NCBI GenBank assembly: GCA_934512105.1
Contig: CAKSWQ010000018.1
Span: 1 to 40,486 of the forward strand
Direction: 5' to 3'
DNA from: an uncultured Faecalibacterium sp.
Lineage (GTDB): Bacteria > Bacillota > Clostridia > Oscillospirales > Ruminococcaceae
Length of the DNA stretch: 40,486 nucleotides
The notes below the pieces were generated by a model, which saw only the letters and a program-made list of their open reading frames with translations, did not search any database and was not told the origin of the DNA. The translations under genes and the position numbers were made by a program. This document shows positions 23,483-33,740 of the stretch, one piece after another (positions within the stretch are counted from its first letter, which is position 1; every line of letters starts with the position of its first letter).

Positions 23483-24597
23483 AAAAGAAACTGCTTGCGC
23501 TGGTATGCGCACTTGCACTGACCGTCAGCCTTGTGGGCTGTGCACTCTCCACCCCGGACACCGTGGGCAAGATCGGTGATTTTGAGGTGACCAGCGGCCT
23601 GTACCTGCTGGCGCAGTACGATGCTTACCAGCAGGCTGCGCAGCTGGCGGACTCTGCGCAGGACACCAGCAAGGTGAAGTCCTTCCTCAAGGCCACCATC
23701 ACCACCGATGCCGATACCGGCGAGACCGCCGTGGTAAAGGACTATGTGGCGCAAAAAACCCTTGAGACTTTGCAGACCCTTGCCGCTGTGGACACCCGCT
23801 TTACCGAGCTGGGCGGCCAGCTGACCGACGAGCAGAAGTCCGCCGCCGACAGCTACGCCCAGCAGCTGATGGATAACTACGGCGACACCTACACCGCCAA
23901 CGGCATCGGGCTGGAAACTTTGAAGCTGTTCCAGCAACTGCAATACAAGCACACCCTGCTGCTGGATCTTGTCTACGGCAAAAATGGCGAGACTCCTGTG
24001 GAGGACGATGAGCTGACTGAGCATCTGGACAGCACCATGTATGAGATCGGCTTTATTACCGTGCCCCTGTACAACACCAGCACCTTTGCCTTTGCCACCG
24101 ACGACCAGAAGGCCGAGATGCTCTCCCTTGCCCAGAAGGCTGCGGACAGCTACAACGCCAACGCCCCGGAGGACACCTCCAACCAGCTGACCACCTTTAA
24201 CAGCATCGCAAGCAGCGCACTGACCGATATCTGCGCTGTGCTGGATGCAGAGGTTCCCTCCACCAGCACCCTGCAAACCGACCTGCTGACCGAGAGCGAC
24301 CTGACCAGCGCCTTTACGCAGGAGGGTGCCGCCGATACCCTGCGCGGCCTTGCCTACGGGCAGGCAGCCGCCATCCAGTACTCCGGCTACGCCCTGATGC
24401 TGGCTGTCCGTCTGGACCCGCTGAGCGTTTCCACGCTGGACGCTCTGCGCAGCCAGATCTTAAGCGACCTGAAGGGCGAGGAGCTGGACGATGCCCTTGC
24501 CGCCTACGGTGCCCAGCTGGATAACACCCTGAGCAGCTCTGCCATGGGCAAGCTGCCCGCCTCCAAGATCGTGAACGATACCAGCGCCAACAGCTGA
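23479..24597 (+). CDS. Lipoprotein with SurA/PrsA-like N-terminal part
   Basis: This 372-residue protein starts in the ATGA shared with the mfd stop; AAGGAG lies just upstream inside mfd. Residues 1-21 are a lipoprotein signal ending LVGC with Cys21 as the anchor. The following VGKIGDFEVTSGLYLL resembles the SurA-N/foldase motif seen in secreted peptidyl-prolyl isomerases such as PrsA. I cannot see a parvulin catalytic domain, so it may be a chaperone only. It is exported and faces the wall space. The terminator directly after it closes the pth-mfd-lipoprotein unit. Confidence 0.7.
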   Translation: MKKKLLALVCALALTVSLVGCALSTPDTVGKIGDFEVTSGLYLLAQYDAYQQAAQLADSAQDTSKVKSFLKATITTDADTGETAVVKDYVAQKTLETLQTLAAVDTRFTELGGQLTDEQKSAADSYAQQLMDNYGDTYTANGIGLETLKLFQQLQYKHTLLLDLVYGKNGETPVEDDELTEHLDSTMYEIGFITVPLYNTSTFAFATDDQKAEMLSLAQKAADSYNANAPEDTSNQLTTFNSIASSALTDICAVLDAEVPSTSTLQTDLLTESDLTSAFTQEGAADTLRGLAYGQAAAIQYSGYALMLAVRLDPLSVSTLDALRSQILSDLKGEELDDALAAYGAQLDNTLSSSAMGKLPASKIVNDTSANS

Positions 24598-24611
24598 TCT
24601 CTTTGTAAACA

Positions 24612-24675
24612 CAACACGCCCGGGTTTTCCACATCCTTCCTGCGGAAGGTGGAAACCCCGGGCGTTGTTTTTTAT
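24612..24675. terminator. Bidirectional terminator between the lipoprotein and GH2 genes
   Basis: A long GC-rich stem (about 24,612-24,632 with 24,649-24,667) is followed on the plus strand by TTTTTTATTTTATT. It overlaps the stop codon of the converging minus-strand glycosidase gene (ends 24,672), so the GH2 mRNA ends within the same structure. Confidence 0.85.
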
Positions 24676-26441
24676 TTTATTACTTTTGCAAACTCTGCGG
24701 CAAGAGCGGCGTTCACCGAACGGACAGCGTTGGCGTCCGGCTTGATGGCGGTGCGGTCGTAGGTGAACAGGCCGTTCACCTCGTCCTCCACGTCGGTCAG
24801 CTGGGTGTACACCAGCGCCGAAAGCCCCTTTTGCAGCTGCGGCAGCACCGTGCCCAGCTGCATTTTTTTGTACCGGGCGGTCAGCTCCTCCCGGCTTTTG
24901 GCTGTGCCGTAGCCGTAGGTCTTGCGGGGCGGCTCGTGCCCCGGCATGGGCCATGCGATGCCGCCGTACTCGCTCAGCGCCACGGTGCGCGTCTGCGGGC
25001 GCACCCGCAGGGGGTAGAAGTAGTTGTGCAGGGAGTATACATCCCCGCCGCCCTGATCGTACCAGCCGCTGGCTTCGTCCACAAGGCGGGTATCGTCCAG
25101 CGCGCGGATGGCCTGCACCGCCCCGGCGGCATCGTACTGTCCCCATCCCTCGTTAAAGGGCACCCAGCAGCCCACACAGGGGTGGCAGCACAGCGCCTGC
25201 ACCGTATCTGCCAGCTCCCGGCGGTATTCTGCGCGGCTGCCCTCGCTGCCCCGGCTCAGCAGCCCCCACAGGGGCGCTTTGTCCGGCAGACGGCGCATAA
25301 GCGGCTGCAGAACATTGGTCAGGTAGGTGACGAACCACAGGTTATACTTGCTGCCGCCGTTGACCATATCCTGCCATACCACAAGCCCCAGCTTGTCGCA
25401 GTGGTAGTACCAGCGCTGCGGCTCGAGCTTTGCGTGCTTGCGCAGCAGGTTGTAGCCCAGCGCCTTTACCTCGCTCAGTTCCCGCTCCACCGCCGCATCC
25501 GAGGGCGGGGTGTACAGTCCCTCCGGCCAGTAGCCCTGATCCAGCAGGCCGTTGAGCAGGATGGGTTTATCGTTCAGGCAGAAGCGCAGCACGCCCCTTG
25601 CATCCGGTGCGCAGCTCCACTTGCGCAGGGCAAAGTAGCTGTGCACGGTGTCGAACTGCTCTTCCTCTCCCTGCGTAGTGCCCACGGTCAGGTCGTACAA
25701 AAAGGGCGTGTCCGGGCTCCACGGAAAGAAATACTCCTCCGCAATATGCAGCGTCACCGTGCCGTCCTGACCGGCCTCGTCGCTGCCCCAGTCCTCGGCA
25801 ATGGTCACGCCCCCGGCGCGTACTACCGCCCACAGGTTCGCCGCGCCGCCGGGCGCAGAGGTATGGGCTTTCACGGTCACGGTGCGGGCATCATAGTCCG
25901 GCGTGACGGTGAGAGACTGGATGTAGTTTTCCGGCACGCGCTCCAGCCAGACCGTCTGCCAGATGCCGCTTTGGGCGGGGTAGAACATCCCGCCGGGCTG
26001 CAAAGTCTGCTTGCCCCGCGCCTGTGTGCCGTGGCCGGTGGGGTCCTGAACCGCCAACCACAGGCTGTTTCGGCCGGTGCCGTTGAGCTGCGCGGTGATA
26101 TCCAGCGTAAAGGGCCAGTAGCCGCCCCGGTGACCGCCCACCAGATGGCCGTTCACCTGCACGGCACAGGCGTAGTCCACTGCGCCGAAATGCAGCAGCA
26201 CCCTGCCGCCCGTCCCGGCGGGCGGGGCAAAGTACCGGTGGTAGTGCAGCCACTGCCCGGGCTGCACTGTGCGTCCCACCCCGGAAGCGCGGCACTCCGG
26301 CGCGTAGGGCACCAGGATCTCGCCGTCCCAGCCCGCCGGGCGCTGTGCCGAGGCGGTGATGGCGTACTGCCACAGGCCGTTCAGGTTCTCGTAGCTGTCC
26401 CGGCGCATGGCCGGGCGGGGATATTCCGTCAGAGGGTGCAT
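24672..26441 (-). CDS. Glycoside hydrolase family 2 (beta-galactosidase/glucuronidase type)
   Basis: This is a 589-residue protein, probably cytoplasmic because no signal is seen. The N-terminal sugar-binding jelly roll (about 10-180) has NLNGLWQYAI, HYHRYFAPP, HFGAVDYACAVQVNGHLVGGHRGGYWPFTLDI and FYPAQSGIWQTVWLE. An immunoglobulin-like domain and a TIM barrel follow. The acid/base is Glu431 in PFNEGWG and the nucleophile Glu491 in ALSEYGG. It is shorter than LacZ (about 1000 residues) and close to the smaller GH2 group. The exact sugar cannot be told from sequence. I start it at the internal Met (26,441), where family similarity begins; 14 codons of upstream frame look unneeded. Confidence 0.88.
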   Translation of the reverse strand: MHPLTEYPRPAMRRDSYENLNGLWQYAITASAQRPAGWDGEILVPYAPECRASGVGRTVQPGQWLHYHRYFAPPAGTGGRVLLHFGAVDYACAVQVNGHLVGGHRGGYWPFTLDITAQLNGTGRNSLWLAVQDPTGHGTQARGKQTLQPGGMFYPAQSGIWQTVWLERVPENYIQSLTVTPDYDARTVTVKAHTSAPGGAANLWAVVRAGGVTIAEDWGSDEAGQDGTVTLHIAEEYFFPWSPDTPFLYDLTVGTTQGEEEQFDTVHSYFALRKWSCAPDARGVLRFCLNDKPILLNGLLDQGYWPEGLYTPPSDAAVERELSEVKALGYNLLRKHAKLEPQRWYYHCDKLGLVVWQDMVNGGSKYNLWFVTYLTNVLQPLMRRLPDKAPLWGLLSRGSEGSRAEYRRELADTVQALCCHPCVGCWVPFNEGWGQYDAAGAVQAIRALDDTRLVDEASGWYDQGGGDVYSLHNYFYPLRVRPQTRTVALSEYGGIAWPMPGHEPPRKTYGYGTAKSREELTARYKKMQLGTVLPQLQKGLSALVYTQLTDVEDEVNGLFTYDRTAIKPDANAVRSVNAALAAEFAKVIK

Positions 26442-26526
26442 ACACTCACCAGCCTTTTCTACTCGTTTGCTCCATTCTAGCACAGCCCGGGGCGTTTGTA
26501 TACGCGGAAAAATATTTTTATATAGC

Positions 26527-26562
26527 GTAAGCCCGGAAAGTCTGCGGACTTTCCGGGCTTAC
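26527..26562. terminator. Perfect 15-base hairpin between the GH2 and ABC genes
   Basis: GTAAGCCCGGAAAGT (26,527-26,541) pairs exactly with 26,548-26,562 around CTGCGG. The minus-strand side runs into an A/T-rich tail with T-runs, so it probably ends the ABC transporter mRNA. Confidence 0.7.
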
Positions 26563-26570
26563 GAAAGCGC

Positions 26571-28490
26571 TTAGTTCTCGGCCAGATTACCGGTATAAAG
26601 CTGGTAATACTTGCCCTTTTTGGCGATCAGCTCGTCGTGGCTGCCGCGCTCGATGATGCGGCCCTGCTCCAGCACCACGATGCAGTCTGCATTGCGGACG
26701 GTGGACAGGCGGTGCGCGATGACAAAGCTGGTGCGGCCGTACATCAGGCCGTCCATGCCGCGCTGCACCAGCGCCTCGGTGCGGGTATCAATGGAGGAGG
26801 TCGCCTCGTCCAGAATCAGCACCGGCGGGTCTGCCACGGCTGCGCGGGCAATGGCCAGCAGCTGGCGCTGTCCCTGCGAGAGGTTGGCACCATCGCCGGT
26901 CAGCATGGTGTTGTAGCCCTCCGGCAGGCGCTTGATGAAGCCATCGGCGTTGGCCAGACGGGCGGCGGCGATGCACTCTTCATCGGTGGCATCCAGCCGT
27001 CCGTAGCGGATGTTCTCCATCACCGTGCCGGTGAACAGGTGGGTGTCCTGCAGCACGATGCCCAGCGAGCGGCGCAGGTCGGCCTTTTTGATCTTGTGGA
27101 TGTTGATGCCGTCGTAGCGGATCTTGCCCTCCTGAATATCGTAGAAACGGTTGATCAGGTTGGTGATGGTGGTCTTGCCCGCACCGGTGGAGCCGACAAA
27201 GGCGATCTTCTGCCCCGGACGGCCGTACAGGTTGATGTCGTGCAGCACCGTCTTTTCCGGCACATAGCCAAAGTCTACGTCCGTAAAGGTGATATCGCCC
27301 GCCAGCTTGTGGTAGGTGGTAGTGCCGTCGTGGTGGGGGTGCTTCCACGCCCAGATACCGGTGCGCTCAGCAGTTTCCACCAGCTGGTCGTTGCGGTCGT
27401 ACTTGGCGTTCACCAGCGTCACATAGCCCTCGTCGGTCTCGCTGGGCTCGTCCATCATCTTGAAGATACGCTCTGCACCGGCCAGCGCCATGATGACGCT
27501 GTTGGCCTGCATGGACACCTGACTGATGGGCATATTGAAGCCCTTGTTCAGGCTGAGGAAGGCCACCACAGTGCCAAGGGTCATGCCGCCAACGCCGCCC
27601 ACGGCCATGGCTGCACCAACCAGTGCGCAGATGGCGTAGCTGATGTTGCCCAGCTGGGCGTTGACCGGCATCATGATGTTAGAGAAGGCGTTGGCCTGCT
27701 TGGCGCTTTCCTTCAGCTGGTCGTTCAACTCGCGGAAACCGGCAAGGGTCTGCTGCTCGTGGGTGAACACCTTGACCACCTTCTGGCCCTCCATCATCTC
27801 CTCGATGTAGCCGTTCACCTTGCCCAGATCCCGCTGCTGCTGGATGAAGTACTTGGAAGAACTTTTTGCGATCTGCTTGGAGCAGAACAGCATCAGCGCC
27901 ACCATGAGCATGGTAACGATGGTCAGCTGCCAGCTGAGCATGCACATACTGAAGAACACCGATACGATGGTGATGACGCTGGACACCAGCTGCGGGATGC
28001 TCTGGCTGAGCATCTGGCGCAGGGTATCCACATCGTTGGTGTACACGGACATGATATCGCCGTGGGGATGGGTGTCAAAATACCGGATGGGCAGGCTTTC
28101 CATGTGGGTGAACAGCTTGGTGCGCAGATTGCGCAGCGTGCCCTGCGTCACATTGACCATGATGCGGGCGTTGGCCCATGCGGCCAGAATGCCCACAAGG
28201 TAGATGCAGCACATCCGCACCAGTGCACCGGCCAGCGGTGCAAAGCTGGGGTTCTGCTGGCGGGTCATGGGCACGATGTAATCGTCCATCAAAGTCTGCA
28301 AGAACAGGCTGGCCTGCACATTGGCCAGCGCGCTGACCACGATGCAGACAAGCACAAGGATGCAGTGGGGCAGATAGTTGCGGAACACCTCATCCATGAT
28401 GCGCTTCAGCAGCTTGCCCGGGTTTTCCACCTTGGGGCGCGGCCCCCGTGCGCCCCGCGGGCCGGGGCCATGTACTTCTTTTACTGCCAT
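26571..28490 (-). CDS. ABC exporter half-transporter, catalytically complete subunit
   Basis: This 639-residue subunit of a heterodimeric ABC exporter has a six-helix membrane domain (about 40-345) followed by an ATPase domain. Walker A is GSTGAGKTT with Lys439 and Walker B is LILDEATSS with catalytic Glu562. The signature is NLSQGQRQ rather than LSGGQ. The odd signature together with a normal Glu is the mark of the partner that completes the degenerate site of the other subunit, as in TM287/288, BmrCD and LmrCD. Its ATG shares a base with the stop of the upstream subunit (TAATG), so the two are translated together. Substrate unknown; multidrug or lipid-like compounds are usual for this group. 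Confidence 0.92.
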   Translation of the reverse strand: MAVKEVHGPGPRGARGPRPKVENPGKLLKRIMDEVFRNYLPHCILVLVCIVVSALANVQASLFLQTLMDDYIVPMTRQQNPSFAPLAGALVRMCCIYLVGILAAWANARIMVNVTQGTLRNLRTKLFTHMESLPIRYFDTHPHGDIMSVYTNDVDTLRQMLSQSIPQLVSSVITIVSVFFSMCMLSWQLTIVTMLMVALMLFCSKQIAKSSSKYFIQQQRDLGKVNGYIEEMMEGQKVVKVFTHEQQTLAGFRELNDQLKESAKQANAFSNIMMPVNAQLGNISYAICALVGAAMAVGGVGGMTLGTVVAFLSLNKGFNMPISQVSMQANSVIMALAGAERIFKMMDEPSETDEGYVTLVNAKYDRNDQLVETAERTGIWAWKHPHHDGTTTYHKLAGDITFTDVDFGYVPEKTVLHDINLYGRPGQKIAFVGSTGAGKTTITNLINRFYDIQEGKIRYDGINIHKIKKADLRRSLGIVLQDTHLFTGTVMENIRYGRLDATDEECIAAARLANADGFIKRLPEGYNTMLTGDGANLSQGQRQLLAIARAAVADPPVLILDEATSSIDTRTEALVQRGMDGLMYGRTSFVIAHRLSTVRNADCIVVLEQGRIIERGSHDELIAKKGKYYQLYTGNLAEN

Positions 28491-30241
28491 TACTGCGCAC
28501 CTCCCTGCTTGTCAAAATCGCCGCCGCCCTGCGTCTGGCTGTTGTAGACCTCCTGATAGATGGCGTTGGTCGCCAGCAGCTCTGCGTGGGTGCCCAGACC
28601 GTTGATCTGGCCGTTATCCAGCACCAGAATGCGGTCTGCATCCTGCACCGAGGAGATACGCTGTGCAATGATGATCTTGGTCGTGCCGGGGATCTCCTCC
28701 CGGAAGGCCTTGCGGATCTTGGCATCGGTCGCGGTATCCACGGCGCTGGTGGAGTCGTCCAAAATCAGCACCTTGGGCTTGCGCAGCAGGGCGCGGGCGA
28801 TGGTCAGGCGCTGCTTCTGGCCGCCGGACACATTGGAGCCGCCCTGCTCGATCCAAGTATTGTACTTATCCGGGAAGCGCTGGATAAATTCGTCCGCGCA
28901 GGCCAGTTTTGCCATGCGGATGCACTCTTCCTCGGTGGCGTTGGCATCGCCCCAGCGCAGGTTATCCAGAATGGTGCCGCTGAACAGCACGTTCTTCTGC
29001 AGCACCATGGAGACCTCCCGGCGCAGCACGTCAAGGTTATAATCCCGCACGTCCACGCCGCCCACGCGCACGGTACCGCTCTCGGCATCGTACAGGCGGG
29101 GGATCAGCTGCACCAGACTGGATTTTGCACTGCCGGTGCCGCCGATGATGCCCAGCGTCTCGCCGGGCTGGATGGTAAAGCTGATATCGTTCAGCACCGG
29201 CTGACCGCTGCCGTGCTTATACTTGAAGGTAACGTGGTCAAACTGGATGCTGCCGTCTGCCACCTGCTGCACCGGCTGCTTTGCCGGGGGCAGGTCGGTG
29301 CGCTCATCCAGCACCTCCACGATACGCTTGGCAGAAGCGGCGGACATGGCGATCATGACAAAGGCCATGCTCAGCATCATCAGTGCCATGAGGATGTTCA
29401 TGATATAGCCGAACAGGGCGTTCAGCTGGCCGGTGGTAATGGCACCGTGCAGCACATACTTTGCGCCGAACCAGCTCAGCGCGATGTTGCAGCCGTACAC
29501 CGCCACCAGCATGGCGGGGTTATTGAAGCTCAGGCGGCTTTCGGCGTTGACGAACTGCTTGTACAGACTCTCGCAGGCAGCGGTGTATTTTTCGTTCTCA
29601 AAGCCCTCGCGCACAAAGCTCTTGACCACACGGATGGCAGAGACGTTCTCCTGCACCGAGGCGTTGAGGTTATCGTAGTTTTTGAACACCCGGTCGAAAA
29701 TGCGGAAGGTGGGGATCATGATGGCAGCCAGCACCGCCACCAGAAAGGCCACTGCCACCACGAACACCAGCGACAGCGGGCCGCCGATGACCACAGCCAT
29801 GCACATGGCAAACACCAGATGCACCGGGGCGCGCACGCACATGCGCAAAATCATCTGGAAGGCGTTCTGCACATTGGTCACGTCGGTGGTCATGCGGGTG
29901 ACAAGACCTGCCGTGGAGAATTTGTCGATGTTGGAAAAAGAGTAATGCTGAATGTTTTCATACATGGCATCGCGCAGATTTCCGGCAAAGCCGGTGGATG
30001 CCTCGGCGGCATACTTGCCCGCCAGCACGCCCAGCACCAGCGCAATGGCTGCCACCAGAAAGGTAAGCAGGCCGTAGCGGATGATGGCGTTCATATCGCC
30101 CTTTTCAATGCCCTGGTCGATGATAAAGGCCATGATGGTGGGCAGCAGCACATCCATAATGGCTTCCAGCGCAGCAAAGAGCGGTGTCTTGATCGAGGCG
30201 GCTTTATACTCGCCCAGATGTGACACAAGCTTTTTGATCAT
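28490..30241 (-). CDS. ABC exporter half-transporter, degenerate-site subunit
   Basis: This is the 583-residue partner of the downstream subunit. The membrane domain (about 15-310) is followed by an ATPase domain with Walker A GGTGSAKSS (Lys373; Ala in place of the usual Gly before Lys), signature NVSGGQKQR, and Walker B LILDDSTSA. In the last motif the catalytic glutamate position is Asp496. This Asp-for-Glu change makes one of the two ATP sites of the heterodimer slow or inactive, a known and functional design. ATG follows GGAGG. A promoter and a palindromic operator lie just upstream, and a marR gene stands directly before it. Confidence 0.92.
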   Translation of the reverse strand: MIKKLVSHLGEYKAASIKTPLFAALEAIMDVLLPTIMAFIIDQGIEKGDMNAIIRYGLLTFLVAAIALVLGVLAGKYAAEASTGFAGNLRDAMYENIQHYSFSNIDKFSTAGLVTRMTTDVTNVQNAFQMILRMCVRAPVHLVFAMCMAVVIGGPLSLVFVVAVAFLVAVLAAIMIPTFRIFDRVFKNYDNLNASVQENVSAIRVVKSFVREGFENEKYTAACESLYKQFVNAESRLSFNNPAMLVAVYGCNIALSWFGAKYVLHGAITTGQLNALFGYIMNILMALMMLSMAFVMIAMSAASAKRIVEVLDERTDLPPAKQPVQQVADGSIQFDHVTFKYKHGSGQPVLNDISFTIQPGETLGIIGGTGSAKSSLVQLIPRLYDAESGTVRVGGVDVRDYNLDVLRREVSMVLQKNVLFSGTILDNLRWGDANATEEECIRMAKLACADEFIQRFPDKYNTWIEQGGSNVSGGQKQRLTIARALLRKPKVLILDDSTSAVDTATDAKIRKAFREEIPGTTKIIIAQRISSVQDADRILVLDNGQINGLGTHAELLATNAIYQEVYNSQTQGGGDFDKQGGAQ

Positions 30242-30267
30242 CTGAGTTCCCTCCTATTTGAATTTAT

Positions 30268-30312
30268 TTGTTTGGTACGAAACAATTTTATACAAAACAA
30301 TTTAAATGTCAA
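30268..30312 (-). promoter_or_regulatory. ABC transporter promoter with MarR-type operator
   Basis: Minus strand: TTGACA (30,307-30,312), a 16-base spacer and TAAAAT (30,285-30,290). The palindrome TTGTTTGGTACGAAACAA (30,268-30,285), exact except for its centre, abuts the -10 box and would cover the transcription start. Two related sites occur at the marR promoter, which supports control by that protein. Confidence 0.75.
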
Positions 30313-30382
30313 GATGTTTCAGAAAATGTTCATAATTACTAATTTAACAATGCCTTTTTCAGCGCTTTGACGGAAACGAGGG

Positions 30383-30865
30383 TTATTTCAACGCTTCCCG
30401 CAGCTTGTTCAGCAGCCGCAGCAGTTCTGCATTCTCCTCCTCGGTCAGCAGCCCGGCTACATAATCTTCGGTCTGGTGGAAGGAAAGCAGGGTCTTTTCG
30501 TGCAGACGGATGCCCTCTTCGGTCAAAACCAGCTGCTTGAGCCGGGCGTCCTGCGGCACGCTCAGCCGCTGGATGTAGCCCTTGCGCTCCATCAGCTGCA
30601 AAATGCTCGTCACGGTAGAGCGGGTGATGGAAAACTCCCGCTCGATGTCCCGCTGGAACACCGGCTCGTCCCGGTGGCGGTAGAGATACTCGATGATCCA
30701 CCCGTGCATGGGGGTGGTCTGCTCTATCCCATTAGCGCGGGAAAACTGGTTCAGCCTGCGGAAGATCAGGTTGTCCACCCGGCGCAGCTGGGCAGGGATG
30801 ACCTGCGGCCCCTCCCACGGCGGGTCCAGCTTGCAGGGCTCTTCAATAGGATGCTCTGTACACAT
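30383..30865 (-). CDS. MarR-family transcriptional regulator of the ABC exporter
   Basis: This 160-residue winged-helix regulator starts at ATG after AGAGGA. The DNA-binding part runs from about 55 to 125: a helix with VFQRDIEREFSITRSTVTSIL as the turn and recognition helix, then LMERKGYIQRLSVPQDARLKQLVLTEEG as the wing with the usual D-x-R. Flanking helices would make the dimer. MarR proteins commonly repress exporter genes and their own gene and let go on binding a small molecule. Here it precedes the two ABC genes on the same strand, and related palindromes lie in both promoters. The inducer is unknown. The 141 bases after it hold the exporter promoter. Confidence 0.9.
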   Translation of the reverse strand: MCTEHPIEEPCKLDPPWEGPQVIPAQLRRVDNLIFRRLNQFSRANGIEQTTPMHGWIIEYLYRHRDEPVFQRDIEREFSITRSTVTSILQLMERKGYIQRLSVPQDARLKQLVLTEEGIRLHEKTLLSFHQTEDYVAGLLTEEENAELLRLLNKLREALK

Positions 30866-30891
30866 AATGGTTTTCCTCTGTTTCGGTCAAA

Positions 30892-30953
30892 TTGTTTGAT
30901 GTGAAACTGTTTGATACGATACATATTTTACCCATCTCCTCACCCCTTGTCAA
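30892..30953 (-). promoter_or_regulatory. marR promoter with two MarR-type operator copies
   Basis: Minus strand: TTGACA (30,948-30,953), a 17-base spacer and TAAAAT (30,925-30,930). Just downstream lie TTGTTTGATGTGAAACTG (30,892-30,909) and TGTTTGATACGATACA (30,908-30,923). They overlap by two bases and both resemble the exporter operator. This layout predicts self-repression. Confidence 0.75.
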
Positions 30954-30965
30954 GAGGGCGGGACG

Positions 30966-31003
30966 CAAAAAGGCTGCTGCGGAAAATTTTCCGCAGCAGC
31001 CTT
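30966..31003 (-). terminator. purC terminator, perfect palindrome
   Basis: A 34-base perfect palindrome (arms 30,970-30,986 and 30,987-31,003, core GGAAAATTTTCC) ends on the minus strand in CCTTTTTGC. It lies 24 bases after the purC stop. Confidence 0.85.
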
Positions 31004-31027
31004 GGTTTCTATGGATACGGGATACGC

Positions 31028-31897
31028 TTACAGCTTTTTGCCGGTCAGCAGCTCGTAGGCCTCCAGATACTTGGCAATGGTCTTGTCAATGACACCCTGC
31101 GGCAGGTCGTAGTTGCTGTCGGGGTTGGCCTTCAGCCAGTCGCGCACGAACTGCTTGTCGAAGGAGGGCTGGCTGTGACCCGGCTCGTAGCCCTCCAGCG
31201 GCCAGAAGCGGGAGGAATCCGGGGTCAGCATCTCGTCGCCCAGCACCACGTTGCCGTCCTCGTCCAGACCAAACTCGAACTTGGTGTCGGCAATGATGAT
31301 GCCGCGGGACAGTGCGTACTCGGCGCACTTCTTGTACAGGGCAATGGTGTAATCGCGCAGCTTGGTGGCGTACTCCAGACCGTGGCCGGGGAACTGCTTT
31401 TCCAGCACGTCGATGCTCTGCTCGTAGGAGATATTCTCGTCGTGGTCGCCGATCTCTGCCTTGGTAGAGGGGGTGTAGATGGGCTCGGGCAGCTTATCGG
31501 ACTCCTTCAGGCCCTCGGGCAGCTGGATGCCGCACACCTTGCCGGTCTTCTGGTAGCTGGCCCAGCCGCTGCCGGTGATGTAGCCGCGCACGATGCACTC
31601 GATGGGCAGCATGGTCAGCTTGCGGCACATCATGCTGTTGCCGGTGAACTGAGGCTGACGGAAGAATTCCGGCATCTCCTGCACATCCACGCTCAGCATG
31701 TGGTTGGGCAGCAGATCGCGGGTGTAATCGAACCAGAACTTGCTCATCTGGGTGAGCACAGTGCCCTTTTTGGTGACCTTGTTTTTCAGGATGACGTCAA
31801 ACGCAGAAATGCGGTCGGTGGCAACCATGATCAGGCTGTCGCCATTGTCGTAGATCTCGCGGACCTTGCCTTCTTTGATGGGTTTGAACTCTGTCAT
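31028..31897 (-). CDS. purC: Phosphoribosylaminoimidazole-succinocarboxamide synthase (SAICAR synthase)
   Basis: This 289-residue enzyme of purine synthesis joins CAIR and aspartate with ATP to give SAICAR. Family marks are KEGKVREIYDNGD at the start, MVATDRISAFDVIL, VRGYITGSGWASYQKTGKVCGI, the IIIADTKFEFGLDEDG segment, DEMLTPDSSRFW and the PSFDKQFVRDWL end. Length fits the longer family type. ATG at 31,897 has GGAG 9 bases upstream; five extra upstream codons are not conserved. It is a single gene here, away from other pur genes. Confidence 0.96.
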   Translation of the reverse strand: MTEFKPIKEGKVREIYDNGDSLIMVATDRISAFDVILKNKVTKKGTVLTQMSKFWFDYTRDLLPNHMLSVDVQEMPEFFRQPQFTGNSMMCRKLTMLPIECIVRGYITGSGWASYQKTGKVCGIQLPEGLKESDKLPEPIYTPSTKAEIGDHDENISYEQSIDVLEKQFPGHGLEYATKLRDYTIALYKKCAEYALSRGIIIADTKFEFGLDEDGNVVLGDEMLTPDSSRFWPLEGYEPGHSQPSFDKQFVRDWLKANPDSNYDLPQGVIDKTIAKYLEAYELLTGKKL

Positions 31898-31989
31898 AAT
31901 CAAACACTCCATTTTTCCATGTTCTCGGCAGCGCAGCAGCGCGGCGCAGTTCTTACCCTATTATTCTACCATACTGCCGCGCGGTTTAA

Positions 31990-33660
<1,671 letters not shown>

Positions 33661-33668
33661 GCCAACGC

Positions 33669-33700
33669 CCCGGCACTGTTTGCGGAACAGCAGTGCCGGG
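33669..33700 (+). other. Hairpin between the GH1 and phosphodiesterase genes
   Basis: CCCGGCACTG (33,669-33,678) pairs exactly with CAGTGCCGGG (33,691-33,700). No T-run follows, so it is not a normal terminator. It may stabilise or separate the two messages. Confidence 0.5.
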
Positions 33701-33740
33701 ACATAAAAGTGTGAGAAAGAATCAATAACGGAGAAAATTT

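Noticed and set aside
26637..30223. Two long plus-strand frames opposite the ABC transporter genes
   Set aside because: Their products are His/Gln/Ala-rich with no motif, while the minus strand shows full Walker and signature motifs.
33669..33700. Hairpin taken as a terminator after the GH1 gene
   Set aside because: The stem is perfect but no T-run follows on either strand, so it is listed only as a hairpin.
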